NCBI RefSeq assembly: GCF_003576645.1
Contig: NC_044925.1
Coordinates: 378,308-442,307, forward strand
Reading direction: 5' to 3'
DNA from: Ipomoea triloba
Lineage: Eukaryota; Streptophyta; Magnoliopsida; Solanales; Convolvulaceae
DNA: 64,000 nucleotides
The first letter of the stretch is position 1, and each line of letters opens with the position of its first letter. The position numbers and the translations under genes were made by a program. Of this stretch, positions 61,030-64,000 are shown piece by piece. A model generated the notes under the pieces. It saw only the letters and a program-made list of their open reading frames with translations, did no database searches and had not been told where the DNA came from.

Positions 61030-61290
61030 CAGTGGTGATGGGGTATGACTTTTTGGGCTGTAAGAGTCTTAAACTTGAAAGTCACGAATTGAATTTGATT
61101 CTTATCAACACCTTTTTGGTTAATCTCGTTGCACTAGGGGTCACAAATTTAACTAACATCCTTTCAGTCAAACCTGTCACACAAAGTCTTTCTAGTGCGA
61201 TTTATCCCTCTGTTATGGTTAGTAAGATTTACCCTGTACACACATCCAAATAGTGACAGTGTATTTTCTTTGTTATTAAAAAAAAAAAAA
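61030..61290 (+). mobile_element. SINE copy related to the element at 10004
   Basis: It contains AGTCACGAATTGAATTTGAT (B-box-like) and the tail CCTGTCACACAAAGTCTTTC with TAGTGCGATTTATCC and ATTTACCCTGTACACAC, parallel to the copy at 10004-10207, and ends in a poly(A) run at about 61277. No exact TSD was identified; the middle appears duplicated. Confidence 0.7.
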
Positions 61291-62834
61291 GAAAAAAAAA
61301 AACCAAGCTCAAACGATGGATGTGATTGTTGAATATATGCTATACGTAATCAAAACGTACCATATATATCATGCAATCATGCATATATATATTTGCATTC
61401 CTAAAAAGACATGTCGTAAATCATGTTCAAAACATCACCTCTTAATTCATAGTACTAAATTAGGGTTTCGTTTTCATCTAGTAAAACACTCTACCCATAA
61501 GGCCATAATCATAAACATAAAAATCAAACTGGGTCCCACATGAAGCTGCATTTTCCCTTCACTAAATCATATTTATATATCCTAGCTAGCAAGTAGCTAG
61601 CTAGTTGCAGTTATATAACGACGACTTCAATCTGTTCACTCGCACGTACACCTACACGTTCACTCATTTTATAATAATATAATTTTACAGCTATAAATAA
61701 TTATCTATTTCTTAGTTTCATACCTAAATTCACTACAAACAAACGTCTTTTTATTTGTGTGTGTAACTAAGGGTTTTTACTATCGGATGCAGAGATTAAT
61801 TTTCTTGCTGATTGTAGACACTTTTAAGGGTGAAATAATTGGTATGGAGATGTAAATTTATTCCATATCCAAAGCCAATAATTGATTCTTTGATTTTGAT
61901 CTTATTTTTTATATCTGTTCTTTAGTAGCTAGCTAAACTTTTCACTAGAGATATTAATTGGGCAAGTCCGTTCAATTTTAGACTAGTTTTGTCAAGTTGT
62001 TGATTTATCATTTTTTTTGTCAAGTTTAAAATTTTTGGTCTTAACCTTAAAATCTCAAGATGTTGAGCTTATCAACGAGCTCAAATAAATTTTTTTTTTA
62101 TATTTTCAAATTAACATCCTAAACTTTCAATTTAAAATAAACTAGTGCATTATTTACACTAATAAATATAAACTTAAATCCCAATCAATTAATCTAAACT
62201 TTTATTTTCAAATTTCAACTAAAAACAATTAATATATTTAAGAGAAAAATGTCAAATATACCCTCAAACTATTAGGCCCTCAAACTTTTAAAAGTTATAA
62301 TTAAACACGTTAATTAACATATTAATTTAGTGTATCAAAGCCTAAAAAACTTATTAGTGACTGCACGTACGTATCGGCGGAGCTTCAACGACCTCCGAGG
62401 AAAAACCGGCAATGACGCGGCTAGCAGGTCCCAGAAAAGGAAACCAAATTGATCGCCATCTCTGTGGATTAGGATTAAATTTTTAATCCTAATCTTACAA
62501 ATTTTTTATCTTATCCATCATATGGAGAGGTTGTTGGCAGGCCATTGTTGCAGATCAGAAAGAGTAACAGTACGTGGTGGGCTGAGGAGATTGAGTCACG
62601 CTGGGTAGACTACTTGTCCGACACTTCAGCACTTATAGCGACGGTTAAGGTATTATAACTAAATTTTTAATGTGGCCTCGTCGTTGTATATAACGCGATG
62701 ATTGAGACCAAAACAAATTTTAAGGTTATTGCGTTAGCATGATTTCATGTTTGCCTGTGCTTCAGCAGTTTGTGTTTGCTGCTGCAGAAAGTACGTGGGC
62801 GTATAGATGATGAACAACGTAATAATACCGTGGA
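61291..62834. other. Gene-free intergenic DNA
   Basis: AT-rich with no supported gene. At about 62245-62420 there is a half-element resembling the palindromic MITE arms seen at 12788 and 22636 (ATGTCAAATATACCCTCAAA), next to a GC-richer block at 62360-62460. Confidence 0.45.
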
Positions 62835-63030
62835 AGGACAATCCTACTCAAATTATTATAGTTGATTTGGTAATGGTAATCATAAAGTTTTAAATTCGAC
62901 TCCTCGTGAGAGCTGTCTATTAGCCTTCTTGATTTGAACCTTTCAAGTATGAGTGATCTAAGTTGATTTACCTTCTGTGTTGGTTTGGGTCACAAGACGA
63001 ACCATCAAATAGTAACTGCGAGCTAATTAA
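62835..63030 (+). mobile_element. Decayed SINE, same family as the CFM3-intron copy
   Basis: It carries GATTTGGTAATGGTAATCAT, TTTTAAATTCGACTCCTCGT, CTATTAGCCTTCTTGATTTG and GGTTTGGGTCACAAGACGA in the same order as the element at 20321-20557. The ends are worn; a partial GTAATAA repeat on both sides may be the remains of a TSD. Confidence 0.7.
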
Positions 63031-63559
63031 ATCAAAGTAATAACATTGTGGTGTTGAATATGTAGCATCTACTTGTCCAATTGTTATATTATGGACCAAG
63101 ATTCACTATGCTCATTGCAGATATATTATATATAGACTATGTACCTACAATTAATATATTACATACTTCCAATTAACAGATGACATATATATCGCTATAG
63201 ATACATAATCGATTAACTAAAAATACATTATGGTACATAAAATATTAGTTGCACGTACATTATATGGACCAGATACACAATGCGCATAATAAACTATATC
63301 ACTACTAACTACTAATTGTCACTAACAACAATGGTTATAACTTTTGTTTGATTTTTGATTTGGGAATGGCCCAAGCCACCAGAGACATGTTGGAAAAAGC
63401 CCATGTGTTTATTTGCGGCAAATTATTTTATGGACCCGAGTCCACCTTGCAGGGTGGACTCGAATCCAAACAGCGTAGATACACTCGGATATGGGTATTT
63501 GTACCTGATGTGGTAAATTTACTCGGGTATGGATATTTGTATGCGATATGATAATTTTG

Positions 63560-64000
63560 TAGTTGTGTAGTAGATCGGGAAGTTAGGACCAAAGGTTGGA
63601 GGTTCCTGAGCTTAAAGGATTAGAGAGAGAGCCCAAAAGTCCCCTTAACAAGTGTTTTGCGAGGTATTTATAGGTGATACGAAGGGGACACATGTTGGGA
63701 GGCCGGCATGCGCGCTACGTGTCCTACATGCACTCGGTGGCCACTCGGCGAAGGGGGTAGCACCCACATGTAACAAGGCATCTAATCGCCAATAGCTACC
63801 GGGGTCGGTTTAATATGTCAGGAGGTATGTCTCTAGGTATGTCTCTTTGAAGGCTTATCACACGGGCTCAGGACTGAGGTTAAGTACCCGGGTCGGGGCC
63901 GAGCACAAAACAGTAAGGACTTAATGCCACAATGTTCGGATCAGGCCGGTTAGTATTCGCCCGTGGTCGGACCAGATCGAGAAAGGTCCCTCACGCCTAT
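63560..64000. mobile_element. GC-rich LTR-like retrotransposon end, cut by window edge
   Basis: From about 63560 base composition rises sharply, with CCGGGGTCGG, ACCCGGGTCGGGGCCG and repeated AGGTATGTCTC blocks. TATTTATAGGTGATACGAAG near 63666 could be a reversed promoter region. This resembles the LTR of a Gypsy-type element, but neither end nor a second copy is in view. Confidence 0.4.

Noticed and set aside
60993..61253. 86-codon ORF on the plus strand
   Set aside because: It lies wholly within a SINE copy and shows no protein-like conservation.

Overview
This is nuclear DNA from a flowering plant (a eudicot). The evidence is spliced genes with GT-AG introns, AT-rich introns and intergenic DNA, plant-only gene families (CRM, NAC, P-class PPR, CRY-DASH with a transit peptide) and abundant plant SINEs, MITEs and TRIM-type retroelements. 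An asterid, perhaps Convolvulaceae, is only an impression from the repeats. Nothing bacterial, viral or organellar was seen.

Layout. 202-8672 (+): the last 23 coding exons of ARA1, L-arabinokinase; the 5' end lies before the window, behind a 114-base poly-T run. 10437-12602 (-): an intronless P-class PPR gene. 13544-16708 (-): a five-exon AIG2-like / gamma-glutamylcyclotransferase-fold gene. 18461-22342 (-): CFM3, a three-CRM-domain plastid intron-splicing factor in nine exons. 25054-30148 (+): CRY-DASH (CRY3), 13 exons. 31494-42403 (-): an 18-exon gene fusing an ABC1/AarF-type kinase to a serine beta-lactamase-like domain. 47440-50598 (-): a NAC transcription factor of the NAC038/039 type. 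51000-64000: about 13 kb with no convincing gene, filled with decayed SINEs, MITEs and microsatellites and ending in a GC-rich LTR-like segment.

Every exon chain below was assembled by eye: splice sites and reading phase were checked against the expected protein, and the exon lengths sum to whole codons. Three introns need a GC donor instead of GT, two of them consecutive in CRY-DASH.

The genes do not form a pathway. Several act in organelles (CFM3, CRY-DASH, PPR, possibly the ABC1 kinase), but that is common in plants. The accessory interest is in the repeats. Many have readable target-site duplications (TSDs): a complete 470-bp TRIM and a solo LTR of the same family, a 397-bp solo LTR, a 630-bp palindromic Mutator-like MITE, three SINE insertions, and a MITE inserted into one copy of a tandem duplication. 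I found no new multi-gene biological system.
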